Origin: Bacteroidales bacterium
GTDB taxonomy: Bacteria; Bacteroidota; Bacteroidia; Bacteroidales; Porphyromonadaceae
Assembly (NCBI GenBank): GCA_004555765.1
Contig: SFHG01000011.1
Coordinates: 1 to 48,181 of the forward strand
Direction: 5' to 3'
DNA: 48,181 nt
The notes beneath the pieces were generated by a model that saw nothing but the letters and a program-made list of their open reading frames with translations, did no database searches and was not told the origin of the DNA. A program made the translations under genes and the position numbers. Positions 8,908 to 17,739 of the stretch are shown piece after piece; positions within the stretch are counted from its first letter, which is position 1, and every line of letters starts with the position of its first letter.

Positions 8908-8938
8908 CAAAGGTACAAACTTTTTTTTACTCCACAAA
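8908..8938 (-). promoter_or_regulatory. Promoter of tRNA-Lys
   Basis: On the minus strand TTTG (8938-8935), a 19-bp spacer and TACCTTTG (8915-8908) match the Bacteroidetes housekeeping consensus exactly. Start near 8901 gives a leader of about 54 nt before the mature tRNA. Confidence 0.8.
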
Positions 8939-9034
8939 ATAGTTCGCCGATTTTCTTGCCGAAGTCGTTACAAATGCAGGATTAAGGAGAGAAAATGAAG
9001 CGGCAAAAGGGGAACGGGTAGAGGAAAGATGCAC

Positions 9035-10702
9035 TCACTGATCCCTGAAGGTTGCGGGCAAGTCGGCATACGGAATCGCCTCTTTCATACGGACGAGTAC
9101 GAGAAGGGAGTCATTTGGGGCTTTTCGCTCCACACCGGATATTCCGAGGTAGTCAATGCATAAGTTATACAGCTCTGAAGTAGACACAAAAGACTCCTCC
9201 ACCCGACCGCTCTTGTCGAACGCCGGCGAAACCTTCTCGCTGTGCCACACGAAGAGTGGCACGTCCACCCCTTCTTTGCTTTCGCTGTGCCAGTACTTCC
9301 CGTCCGCGTCTCTCGACTGGGCGTGATCGGAGGTGTAGATAAGGACGGCGGATCGGTCTTTCAGCCTTCGGATCACCTCACCCATCAGGAAATCGGTATA
9401 AAGAAGGCTGGCAAGATACTCGTCTCTCTTGCTGTCTCCCGTATCAAACTTATCGAAACGCCCGTTATGGGGGTACCTCTCGGAAACATTCACGTGACTG
9501 CCCCTCAGATGCATAACGATAAAGAGGCGTTCTCCGGAGGAATGTTTCCGGAGGGTCTCGTCAAGCAGTGGCAAAAGGTCTTCATCAAATGAAGTAGGCT
9601 CCGAGATTTCTTCCGCCGCCCATCTCTTCTCGTCGGCGCAATTGGCGATTGCGGTCACGGTGTTGTCGTATCGTCCTATTTTTCCCTGATTCGACAACCA
9701 TACGGTATACCACAACCCCGAGTGCCGGGCAATACGGACCACATTGTCCGAAAGCCCTTTCGGGGAAAAGCCGGTCGCGGGGGACATCCGACACAACTCC
9801 AAGGGGATGGCGCTTGCCGTGCGCGGAGCAGCGGCCACAGCTTGTCGGTAAAGCAAGAGGCGCTCTTTGAGGCTGTCTGCCACGGGAGTGGACTTGTCCG
9901 GACAACCATAGATCGACATTTCTTTCTTCCACGCGCTCTCTCCCATCATCAGGACAACCACCTCGGGAGCCTCCGGATCCACCGAGACCGCCGGCAAGGG
10001 ACAGAGATAAGACGAAAAGAGCCTGACATCCCTCCTATTGTTATAGGCTTCCGCGAAAGCCCCAAACACAGGAAACGAACTTACGTCCAAAGTATTGCTC
10101 ACCACTTTGTCCGCTCCCAATTGATCTGCATACGATTGCCGTGTAAAGAACAGCGCGACGTGAACCGAAAACGCCACAATGGGCAAGCTCCACCACAAAA
10201 GGCTCCCCGGTCTCCCGCCGTAGCGTTTGCCCAACTTATCGACCAGAAGAACAATCACCGCGTAATAAACGAAAAACAGGACCAAAGCCATCCACAGTTT
10301 CCCGAACATCTCCCACGCCTCCCCGGGATTGGTCTCAAACACGCTCAAGGCCATATCTACGGTAAAAGAGGAATGAAAAACCGACCAAGACATAATGGTC
10401 AGGAAATATCCGACGGAAAGCAGAAATAAAAAGCAATAGCCAAAGACGCGCACCCACTTACGTCTGTATCCGGCAACCACAAAAGACACTGTAAGAAGCG
10501 TAGCCAAGAAACCCCACGTCTGTTCGATCGTCACGGAGTGCAACAGGTCGTAGTGCGGGATTCCGAATAAAAAGAATAGTGTCCAAAAGGATAATAACGT
10601 ATCCCACCGCCCTCTTTTCCGGCGGTCACAAGAGTCAAGTACTGTCTGCTTCGTCATTTGTTGAAAGTCGACTTTCGTTTTTGTTTCCGCAAATTTACCC
10701 AT
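9035..10702 (-). CDS. EptA-like phosphoethanolamine transferase (inner membrane, sulfatase fold)
   Basis: This 555-residue protein has about five N-terminal membrane segments (for example LLSFWTLFFLFGI, TWGFLATLLTVSFVVAGY and LWMALVLFFVYYAVIVLLV). A large periplasmic alkaline-phosphatase/sulfatase-type domain follows. Metal-site motifs are visible: MMGESAWKKEMSIYG, YTSDHAQS and KYWHSES. The nucleophile region reads APRTASAIPLEL, where a Thr or Ser would take the phosphoryl group. Family members move phosphoethanolamine from phosphatidylethanolamine to lipid A or other surface glycans, often lowering sensitivity to cationic peptides. The exact acceptor cannot be read from sequence. MTKQTV at 10657 is an alternative start. 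The gene stands alone between the tRNA promoter and a palindrome cluster. Confidence 0.85.
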   Translation of the reverse strand: MGKFAETKTKVDFQQMTKQTVLDSCDRRKRGRWDTLLSFWTLFFLFGIPHYDLLHSVTIEQTWGFLATLLTVSFVVAGYRRKWVRVFGYCFLFLLSVGYFLTIMSWSVFHSSFTVDMALSVFETNPGEAWEMFGKLWMALVLFFVYYAVIVLLVDKLGKRYGGRPGSLLWWSLPIVAFSVHVALFFTRQSYADQLGADKVVSNTLDVSSFPVFGAFAEAYNNRRDVRLFSSYLCPLPAVSVDPEAPEVVVLMMGESAWKKEMSIYGCPDKSTPVADSLKERLLLYRQAVAAAPRTASAIPLELCRMSPATGFSPKGLSDNVVRIARHSGLWYTVWLSNQGKIGRYDNTVTAIANCADEKRWAAEEISEPTSFDEDLLPLLDETLRKHSSGERLFIVMHLRGSHVNVSERYPHNGRFDKFDTGDSKRDEYLASLLYTDFLMGEVIRRLKDRSAVLIYTSDHAQSRDADGKYWHSESKEGVDVPLFVWHSEKVSPAFDKSGRVEESFVSTSELYNLCIDYLGISGVERKAPNDSLLVLVRMKEAIPYADLPATFRDQ

Positions 10703-10808
10703 TTACGCCCTCTTTCGTGAGAACCTCTTCTATTTCTTCTACAAAAAGTATTAGTTCCACAGGAGGAACATTTTAGTTCCACTATGGAATGTTCAAGCAA
10801 AGAAACGC
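10703..10808. other. Upstream region of the phosphoethanolamine transferase with small inverted repeats
   Basis: Around 10750-10795 there are short inverted repeats built on GTTCCACAGGAGGAAC and a related AGTTCCACTATGGAAT. They could be an operator or a structured leader for the minus-strand transferase. No promoter match is clear. Confidence 0.4.
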
Positions 10809-11404
10809 CCCGATAGGGGCAAATCGCGATGAAACCGCATACGTATACCGTTACCACCGTTACCCGTTGGCGTTTCAACCGTCACGGGAAAAGGTTTCAC
10901 CGCAACCCGAGAAAGTTTCCACCGCACCAAGGTTCCGTTTTCACCACATACGTATACCGTGAAACGACTTGCGCAGAACGACCGCCCCGACAGGGGCAAA
11001 AGACCGCAGAGCGGTCGTAAGGTAGTAGACCCGTACGAAGACCGCGTTAGCGGTCGACGTGCGGGGAATCGGGAACGCCCCTTCTTCCCTGTCTTCGACC
11101 CCTATGGGGGTCGCACAAATATGAAATGTCCCGTTGCGTTCCCGGGGTGTCGACCGCTACGCGGTCTTAACCCCGGGCTACTTCCGCGCGATGCCTATCG
11201 GCATCTTTTGCCCCTATCGGGGCGACGGCCTTCGCCAAAGCTTCGTGGAGGAGACCAACCACATCTGCCCCTATCGGGGCGACGGCACCATACTAATACC
11301 CTCTCGGGTGCCTGACGGCATCTTTTGCCCCTATCGGGGCGACGGCCTTCGCCGAAGCTTTATGGCGTAAGTCGATCACATTCGCTCCGCCGGAACCGGG
11401 CTAC
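10809..11404. repeat. Cluster 1 of palindromic REP-like repeats
   Basis: This cluster holds many GCCCC-TAT/ATA-GGGGC hairpins (10809, 10982, 11210, 11267 and 11327 regions), GACCGC-AGA-GCGGTC (10990-11004), and GTCGACCGCTACGCGGTC beside TTAACCCCGGGCTAC. The complement of that last motif is GTAG followed by CCCGGGG, near 11181. A second GTAG-type end lies at 11401-11404. Direct repeats of ATACGTATACCGT occur near 10839 and 10948. Open frames crossing the cluster translate the repeats and have no independent support. Confidence 0.8.
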
Positions 11405-11474
11405 CTCTATGGGGTTTTACTTGCTGCAGTCGTCTTGAACTGTTTCTAATGCGTCAGCTCTGCCTGCCCTCGGA

Positions 11475-14060
11475 TCAGCGGAAACTCCACTTTGCGGAAA
11501 GCATTACCCGGAAAGGCAGAACCGGCGTAAGCGTCATTGTCTCTGAGATCTGCCCGATGTTTTGCTCCCGAAAGCTGTCAAGCCCAAGGATGTTTCTGCC
11601 TGACAGAGACACTTGCCAATCCTTTCCGATCTTATAGACCGCTTCCGCGCTTAGGAGGTGCGCCGGCTTGTAGACCTCGCTCCCGGGGAAAGCGGTCAGA
11701 TCATAGAATCCCCTCAGGCTTAAGGGGGCTACGGGAGAATAGCTTACGGAAAAAGACTCCGCGACGGAATGGCTCGTGAGCGCACCTAAGCCCGGGGCAG
11801 AAGTACGGAGGATACTTAGGCTGTAGCCGGCGCTATTTTCGAGCGTCAAGTTATCGAGAGGCGACCACGATACGGAGAGCGAGACGCGAGACGCAGTCAT
11901 CCGGTTATTTTGGTCTGTGCCATTGAGCAGATAATGGCGACTGATGCGGTGAAGTCCGAGACCCGCTTTCAGATCCAGCCCGAGGTCGGCAAACGTCTTG
12001 GAGACATCCCCCATAAGAATCAAATTGCTTGTAGGCGTGGCCGTAGGAACGTACGCAGCAGACGTCTCCTCCGGCGTAACTGTGACCGAGCTCGTGAGCC
12101 CTCCGGCACCACTCGAGTACATTAGACTGAGATTCGAAAAGACGAAGTAATACATATCCCGAAACTCCCAGCCCATAAAGCCACTCCACCCCTTTCCCGT
12201 AGTGAGGGTCATGGGGTTAGAGACGGCATCCCTGTGCGTCAGGTATAGTTTTCCCGGGAAATAATCGGTTCCCTCGTTTTCTTTGGTCTCGTAGCTCAGC
12301 CCTGCCCTGACGCGGTTTCTGCCGTCTACTCTCCAGTCGAGATCCAAAGAGGGGTTTACGGCAAAAAGCTTCAAGCTCCGCACAACTTCCCCCGCGAGGG
12401 TATGGTGGGTATAACTCAAGGGAAACGCCACCCCAAGGCTCAGCGTCTCGTCCACTATACGCCAAGAGAGGCCCGGCTCATAGGACACGAAGTGGCGCAC
12501 GGAAGTGACGGAGCGGTCGTCCGTGGAAAAGCGATCCGCCGTAAGGAAGTAATCGATCTTATTGGACAGTCTGAGCTTGGATGCCACCGGATGGAGGTCG
12601 AAAGAGAGGCTTTGGCGGGAGAATAGTTCATCTTTCTTCAGCAGCTGTGGATTGAGTCGTGCCGTTTCACCCAACGGCACCAATCGGTTCTCCTGACGGA
12701 GGCCTCTTAGGACGCTGTTAAGCGTAAGCGTCATCTTGCCGACCGGTATGATCGCCTGAAGGGTATTCTTTAGGACGTGCGACTGCTCGTGCGGCTCGGA
12801 CGCTATCTCTGTCAGCGCCCCCTTTTCGTCCCTTCTCTCTATCTCGTTACCCAAGTCCTGCCACTTCGCCTCATAGAGGAGCTTGTCATCCAAGTAGATG
12901 CCATTCCTATTCACGTTCCAGGAAAGTGTGGGCGACAAGAACCGTACGCTTGCCCTCGAAGTAGTTTCTTCCTGAATCCGGATCGGATCGGAGTGCAGGG
13001 CAAAAAGCTCCGAGTGAGCGGACGAGAGCATACTCCGCTCTCCAAATCCCGTGAGATTGATCCTAAAAGTCCGGTCGTCTCCCGTCTTGATGAGCGCATT
13101 TCCGGAGAGCAAACCGCTGCGATTACGGATGTACTCTCTCTCCGAAATGGGAAGCGTACCCGCCAAACCCATCGGTCTCAAAGATTGAACCTTTCGGACG
13201 TCCGAGAAGTCACCGGGTGACGTCACGGCGACCTCCTCGGACTCATCCGAGTAGAGTTCGCCGGCGCTATTGCCCTTGAGGTCGGAGAAGTATTGCACGC
13301 TTTTCCCCGCCACTTGCACAAGATTCAGGTGTCCCGCAAAGGCTTCCAACCTGTGGTCAAGCCCGGCCTCCACGTAGCCGAAAGGTCGGGACTTGTATTT
13401 CTCTTTCAGGCGTACATTCAGGGACGCCTTTTTCTCCGGCACTTTCCCTTGGAGCATCTTGATGTCTTGGTGACGCTCCATCACTTCGACACGCGAGACG
13501 GCGTCACCGGAGAGGTTCTTCGTGGCGACGTTATACCTCGAGCCCAAAAGGTCGAGCCCTTCGATGTAAAGCTTCTTGATCGGCTCTCCCTGGTATTTTA
13601 TCTCCCCGCTATTCTCCACCTTTATCCCCGGGAGACGGGCAAGAAAATCGCCGAGCACCGCGTCCTTTTCTTTGATGAACGCGCTTGCCTCGTACACTAC
13701 GGTATCCCCCTGCATCCTTATCGGTTTACGGGTAACCTTGACTTCCGGTAGGACGGTCTCTTTCGGGGTCATAAGGTACGTCCGCCCCTTATGGGGAGCC
13801 TTTGCGTGGAGCTCTGCGTAGCCCATCTTCCGGGCGACGAAATAGGTGGCGCCCGCATACTCCGGCTTCAACTCCAACCTACCCGACTTGTCCGTAAAAC
13901 CGAAGCCCGCCCGAAGGGAGTCCGCTTTATAAAAGGTGACGACCACCCCACTCAGAGGCTTTCCGTCCTCTTTGTCCAAGAATAGGGGATCCGCGTTTTG
14001 GGCAAAAAGGAGGCAGTTACACAGCAAGAAGAAGGCTATGGCGGATATCAGTCTCTGCAT
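11475..14060 (-). CDS. TonB-dependent receptor-like outer membrane protein
   Basis: A signal peptide (MQRLISAIAFFLLCNCLLFAQ) precedes a carboxypeptidase-regulatory-like beta-sandwich domain (GKPLSGVVVTFYKADS to ARKMGYAEL). Next comes a plug-like domain (PEVKVTRKPIRMQGDTVVYEASAF, LARLPGIKV, YIEGLDLLGSRYNVATKNL). The last ~600 residues are a beta-barrel-like region with alternating aromatic strands. The protein has 861 residues. It belongs to the TonB-receptor-like group that accompanies GLPGLI proteins; I see no clear TonB box. The start ATG at 14060 overlaps the stop of the upstream GLPGLI gene (TGATG), implying translational coupling. The adjacent GTG at 14063 is less likely. Substrate is unknown. 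Confidence 0.85.
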   Translation of the reverse strand: MQRLISAIAFFLLCNCLLFAQNADPLFLDKEDGKPLSGVVVTFYKADSLRAGFGFTDKSGRLELKPEYAGATYFVARKMGYAELHAKAPHKGRTYLMTPKETVLPEVKVTRKPIRMQGDTVVYEASAFIKEKDAVLGDFLARLPGIKVENSGEIKYQGEPIKKLYIEGLDLLGSRYNVATKNLSGDAVSRVEVMERHQDIKMLQGKVPEKKASLNVRLKEKYKSRPFGYVEAGLDHRLEAFAGHLNLVQVAGKSVQYFSDLKGNSAGELYSDESEEVAVTSPGDFSDVRKVQSLRPMGLAGTLPISEREYIRNRSGLLSGNALIKTGDDRTFRINLTGFGERSMLSSAHSELFALHSDPIRIQEETTSRASVRFLSPTLSWNVNRNGIYLDDKLLYEAKWQDLGNEIERRDEKGALTEIASEPHEQSHVLKNTLQAIIPVGKMTLTLNSVLRGLRQENRLVPLGETARLNPQLLKKDELFSRQSLSFDLHPVASKLRLSNKIDYFLTADRFSTDDRSVTSVRHFVSYEPGLSWRIVDETLSLGVAFPLSYTHHTLAGEVVRSLKLFAVNPSLDLDWRVDGRNRVRAGLSYETKENEGTDYFPGKLYLTHRDAVSNPMTLTTGKGWSGFMGWEFRDMYYFVFSNLSLMYSSGAGGLTSSVTVTPEETSAAYVPTATPTSNLILMGDVSKTFADLGLDLKAGLGLHRISRHYLLNGTDQNNRMTASRVSLSVSWSPLDNLTLENSAGYSLSILRTSAPGLGALTSHSVAESFSVSYSPVAPLSLRGFYDLTAFPGSEVYKPAHLLSAEAVYKIGKDWQVSLSGRNILGLDSFREQNIGQISETMTLTPVLPFRVMLSAKWSFR

Positions 14061-14935
14061 CACTCAAGCTCAATGGGGCTGTAGGGTATTTCTACCTTGA
14101 TTTTATCTCTCCCTCCGTTGAAGATGATACCCATCGCCGTAAAAAAGTCTTTATGACAGTTCTCGACCACTGTACGCACTTTTTCTCTCGGCAATGTCTG
14201 TATGTTTGGGAGGTGCCTGAGCCCGATAGGCAGTTCCGTCGGATAGGGCTCCAAAATACCGCTTAGCCGATACAGATACGTCCCCGTGCTGTCACTCATC
14301 TCTACGATAAGCCCGGGAAGACCGCCGAAGACATACGGACCGTAAGGGAGCGGGATCTCTTCACTAAACCAAGCTTCCCATTTCCGACCACGGAACGTTG
14401 TCACTGCCTTAGTGGCTCTAAAACCTGCCTTTTCGGCTGTTTCTCCGGTTATCTCCCATTTCTGGTTCGGCAACGGTTCCTCATAGCGGTATGCGCCCGC
14501 CATTGAGAGATCATACTGCATGATATGCCTCTTTTCTTCAAGCAAAGAGAGCGACACGAAAGGGGTAACCGCGGACGACAGTTGCTCCTCACAGCGCTCC
14601 CGGATGACCTCTTCGCGCGCTCCTTTCTTGCGCAAATCGTTCCAAAGAGAATCGGCTTGGTAAGCAACATAGTCCTCAAAAAGGGCGGCACTCTCCCCGA
14701 CGAGCAAGAGGGAGAGACCTTTGTCACTGTTTCTCTCCGGCTCTGCATGGTCGTACACAAAGGTCGTCTCATAGAGTATTTTGTACTTTACTTGATCCGT
14801 GGAGTCCGTGCGCACGACACCTCCAAAAGCTTCGGCACCCTGCACTTGCACCGTAGTGACGCATTGGAGTGCCGTTAGGAGAAGCGCCACAAGTAGCGCC
14901 GTTTGGTACCGGGAGCTTGTTTGATTGCTTTGCAT
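14060..14935 (-). CDS. GLPGLI family protein
   Basis: This 291-residue secreted protein has a signal peptide-like N-terminus (YQTALLVALLLTALQCVTTVQVQGAEA). It carries the family-defining segment PYGPYVFGGLPGLIVEMSD near residues 210-230, preceded by FRGRKWEAWFSEEIP. GLPGLI proteins are Bacteroidetes-specific, probably periplasmic or surface-exposed, and of unknown biochemical role. It is coupled by TGATG to the downstream receptor-like gene and is a diverged paralogue of the next GLPGLI protein upstream, sharing the same C-terminal ending NPIELE/SPIELE. Confidence 0.9.
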   Translation of the reverse strand: MQSNQTSSRYQTALLVALLLTALQCVTTVQVQGAEAFGGVVRTDSTDQVKYKILYETTFVYDHAEPERNSDKGLSLLLVGESAALFEDYVAYQADSLWNDLRKKGAREEVIRERCEEQLSSAVTPFVSLSLLEEKRHIMQYDLSMAGAYRYEEPLPNQKWEITGETAEKAGFRATKAVTTFRGRKWEAWFSEEIPLPYGPYVFGGLPGLIVEMSDSTGTYLYRLSGILEPYPTELPIGLRHLPNIQTLPREKVRTVVENCHKDFFTAMGIIFNGGRDKIKVEIPYSPIELE

Positions 14936-14980
14936 AACTCGATTAAGATCTAAGGTTTAAGAAAGAGCGCTTTACGCGGA

Positions 14981-15058
14981 GTACGTACCGAGGACTTTCT
15001 CTCGACCCGTACTAAAATTGCACATAGGTCTGTATGTGAGAAGTTCCTCGGTACGTAC
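14981..15058. repeat. 14-bp inverted repeat around GTACGTACC in the GLPGLI intergenic space
   Basis: GTACGTACCGAGGA (14981-14994) and its perfect complement TCCTCGGTACGTAC (15045-15058) flank a 50-bp spacer. The right arm matches the motif at 8600-8617 upstream of rpsA, and related copies occur near 28173-28240. It may act as a hairpin between the two GLPGLI genes or as a dispersed repeat with paired ends. Confidence 0.75.
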
Positions 15059-15105
15059 CCGGAGTTAAATTAAAGCTGAGACAGGCTCAAAAAGCTTTTC
15101 CAAAC

Positions 15106-15996
15106 TTACTCAAGTTCGATGGGATTATAGGGAAACGATTTCTTGGGGATGGAGCTACCGTCCTTCATCTTGACCCTATTGCCCATCGCCGCTACAGGAT
15201 TCGACATATAGTTTTTGACCATCACCCGGACTTGATCACGGGGCAGGACGCGGAGCTGCTTGCTGTGCGAAAGCATCAGGGGCGTATCTTCCGGAGTTGA
15301 CTTTTCCATACCGGAAAAAGTAAACGCATACTCGCCCTTCTGATCCCGAAGCTCAAGGATGAGACCGGGAAGACCACCGAACACATAGGGACCATACGGT
15401 ATCGGCAACTCTTCCGTGAACCAAGCCGTCCACTCCCTACCCCGGTAAGAGACGGTAGCTTTTTGCGACTTGTAACCGCCGATCTCCTTCTCTTCCGAAG
15501 TGATTTGCCAATCGAGCTTGGGAATTTCTTCTTCGTACCTCGCTCGGACGGCCGAACCTAAGTTGGGCTGAAAAATATGGATATTCTTTTCAAAAATCAC
15601 TGCAGACGAGAATTCTATCAAAGGGTGTCCATAAGCAAGAGCCAAGTTGAGTGTATTCGTTGCGGGAAGCTTCCATTTTGCGGCATTCCAAATCAGAGAA
15701 TCCCGCTTGTACTCGATATAATCATCAAAGACCAAACCGTTGGTTCCCACCAAAACGACTGACGTCCCTGCTTCTTTAATTTCCGGATCGTCTTTGTCGG
15801 TTGCCACGAGCGTACCATAATAGATTTTATAATCTACCAGGCCTATACTGTCAACTAAAGGCTTGGGAGTCGTCCCTAAATCTCCTGTTATGTGGGGAAA
15901 CTGAGCGAAACTTGATTGAGTGAACAATCCGGACAAGAGTATTAAAGCAGCTATGGTGCATCTGCAAAAAGAGATTTGTTTTAGTCGCCCAAACAT
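15106..15996 (-). CDS. GLPGLI family protein (second paralogue)
   Basis: This 296-residue protein has a signal peptide (ISFCRCTIAALILLSGLFTQSSFAQ). It carries the family core IPYGPYVFGGLPGLILELR near residues 205-225 and YRGREWTAWFTEELP just before it. It shares the whole-length layout of the downstream paralogue, including DSLIWN/DSLWND in the middle and the C-terminal YNPIELE. It begins inside the last codons of the small exported-protein frame upstream (15-bp overlap), so the two are probably co-translated. Biochemical role unknown. Confidence 0.9.
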   Translation of the reverse strand: MFGRLKQISFCRCTIAALILLSGLFTQSSFAQFPHITGDLGTTPKPLVDSIGLVDYKIYYGTLVATDKDDPEIKEAGTSVVLVGTNGLVFDDYIEYKRDSLIWNAAKWKLPATNTLNLALAYGHPLIEFSSAVIFEKNIHIFQPNLGSAVRARYEEEIPKLDWQITSEEKEIGGYKSQKATVSYRGREWTAWFTEELPIPYGPYVFGGLPGLILELRDQKGEYAFTFSGMEKSTPEDTPLMLSHSKQLRVLPRDQVRVMVKNYMSNPVAAMGNRVKMKDGSSIPKKSFPYNPIELE

Positions 15997-16166
15997 AACA
16001 CTTTATCGTATAAGTCCATCGATTCCAGTGCATCCTCCATACTTTCTCCGGGCAAGACATAGTACTCGTATGTCTTACCGCAAGAGGTTGTCACAGGAAA
16101 GTGAGCAGCCTTAGAAAACGCGAAGGTTATCCCGGCAACAAACAACACAACCAATACAGACCACAC
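15981..16166 (-). CDS. Small exported protein with conserved-looking TTSCGKTY motif, start frame uncertain
   Basis: The 61-residue frame begins with GTG (MWSVLVVLFVAGITFAFSKA) and resembles a signal peptide followed by a short domain with two cysteines (TTSCGKTYEYY and KVLCLGD). Just upstream, ATG at 16194 followed by six A residues opens a frame that stops after four codons. With five A residues it would read MKKSKKSTT into the same signal peptide. This is either a homopolymer error, a slippage-controlled start, or a true GTG start. Its last 15 bp overlap the GLPGLI gene start. I believe small proteins of this type accompany GLPGLI genes, but no function is known. Confidence 0.6.
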   Translation of the reverse strand: MWSVLVVLFVAGITFAFSKAAHFPVTTSCGKTYEYYVLPGESMEDALESMDLYDKVLCLGD

Positions 16167-16222
16167 AGTGGTTGATTTCTTACTCTTTTTTCATACAACT
16201 ATCGTGAATTACGCAAGTCAAA

Positions 16223-17515
16223 TTATTTGTCCTGCCAAACGTTGAGTTTCGGATAGCCTTTCATCAAGTCGTTGACTTCACCGCGGACTTTCGCGATAAC
16301 CGTCTCGTCCTGAGGCGCACGGAGTACGCGGTCGATGAGGTGGACAATCTGCTTGGCCGTCTCAGGCTGCACGCCTCTCGTGGAGATCGCGGGTGAACCA
16401 AGGCGGATACCCGAGGTCTGGAAGGGCGAACGGGTGTCAAAGGGCACCATATTCTTATTCACGGTGATGTCTGCCGACACGAGTGCGTTTTCGGCCACTT
16501 TACCCGTGAGGTCGGGGAAATTCTTGCGAAGGTCAAGGAGCATCAAGTGGTTATCGGTACCGCCGGTGACGATGTTGTAGCCGAGTTCCACGAAGGTGTC
16601 GGCCATAGCGGAGGCATTCGCTTTCACCAACTGCTGGTACTCCTTAAACTCGGGGCGAAGCGCTTCTTCGAAAGAAACCGCCTTGGCGGCAATGACGTGT
16701 TCGAGCGGACCGCCCTGTACGCCGGGGAAGACGGCAGAATCAAGGAGCTGAGTAAACGTCTTGGTGACACCCTTGGGCGTCTTTTTACCCCAGGGATTCT
16801 CGAAGTCCTTACCCACGAGGATAATCCCACCGCGCGGTCCACGGAGCGTCTTATGGGTCGTGGAAGTCACGACGTGGGCATACTTCACGGGATTGTCCAG
16901 AAGGCCGGCAGCGATGAGACCCGCAGGATGCGCCATATCGATCCAAAGGATGGCACCGACTTCGTCCGCAATTTCGCGCATACGTTTGTACTCCCATTCA
17001 CGCGAATAGGCCGAAGCACCACCGACGATGAGTTTGGGGCGATATTCTTTGGCTCGTGCTTCCAGCATATCGTAGTCGACCCGTCCGTCGGATTCTTTTA
17101 CACTGTATTCTACGGGGTTGTAGAGTATACCCGAGCTATTGACGGGGGAGCCGTGGGTGAGGTGACCGCCGTGGGCGAGATTAAGTCCCAGGAACGTATC
17201 GCCGGGATTGAGGACGGTCATCAGGACGGCCATATTGGCCTGTGCTCCGGAGTGCGGTTGGACGTTCGCCCACTCGGCTCCGAAGAGCTTCTTTACGCGC
17301 TCGATAGCGAGTGTTTCGCTCTGGTCGACGACTTCGCAACCTCCATAGTAACGGTGTCCGGGATACCCTTCTGCGTACTTATTGGTCATCACCGACCCCA
17401 TCGCTTCGAGGACTTCGTCACTAACGAAGTTTTCGGAAGCTATGAGCTCTATTCCTTTGAGCTGACGCTCATTTTCCTTGCGGATTAGGTCAAAGATCTG
17501 CTGGTCTCTTTTCAT
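16223..17515 (-). CDS. glyA: Serine hydroxymethyltransferase
   Basis: This 430-residue PLP enzyme interconverts serine + tetrahydrofolate and glycine + 5,10-methylenetetrahydrofolate, the main one-carbon source. Diagnostic motifs are IELIASENFVSDEVLEAMGS, TNKYAEGYPGHRYYGG, VQPHSGAQANMAV, WIDMAHPAGLIAAG and the PLP-lysine segment STTHKTLRGPRGG. C-terminal TSGIRLGSPAISTRG is also present. Length is normal. A TAGATTTG box (minus strand, 17642-17635) about 120 bp upstream is a candidate promoter. I see no strong terminator after the stop codon. Confidence 0.97.
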   Translation of the reverse strand: MKRDQQIFDLIRKENERQLKGIELIASENFVSDEVLEAMGSVMTNKYAEGYPGHRYYGGCEVVDQSETLAIERVKKLFGAEWANVQPHSGAQANMAVLMTVLNPGDTFLGLNLAHGGHLTHGSPVNSSGILYNPVEYSVKESDGRVDYDMLEARAKEYRPKLIVGGASAYSREWEYKRMREIADEVGAILWIDMAHPAGLIAAGLLDNPVKYAHVVTSTTHKTLRGPRGGIILVGKDFENPWGKKTPKGVTKTFTQLLDSAVFPGVQGGPLEHVIAAKAVSFEEALRPEFKEYQQLVKANASAMADTFVELGYNIVTGGTDNHLMLLDLRKNFPDLTGKVAENALVSADITVNKNMVPFDTRSPFQTSGIRLGSPAISTRGVQPETAKQIVHLIDRVLRAPQDETVIAKVRGEVNDLMKGYPKLNVWQDK

Positions 17516-17673
17516 CTCTAAAAAAGTGCGATATGGTTTAAGTTTGACATGAAATTCTATTCTTCTCGTTGTGGCTCTCCCGCGTCATTCGTGTCCAAGT
17601 AGGCAGGGCATGAAGATTCGGGACTAAGGACACACAAATCTAAATAAAAAAGACTGTAATACGTCACTTTTGA

Positions 17674-17714
17674 CGTTAAAAAAGAGCCGGACAAGATATT
17701 TTCCTGTCCGACTC
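17674..17714 (-). terminator. Rho-independent terminator of gdhA
   Basis: The stem GAGTCGGACA / TGTCCGGCTC (one G-T pair; 17684-17693 with 17705-17714) is followed on the minus strand by TTTTTTAACG. It lies 26 bp after the gdhA stop codon. Confidence 0.85.
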
Positions 17715-17739
17715 GTTTGTCTCAAAAGGGAATCCGGAA

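Noticed and set aside
10959..11370. Open frames of 78-118 residues in cluster 1
   Set aside because: Their peptides (CPYRGDG repeats) are translations of the GCCCC-TAT-GGGGC hairpins.
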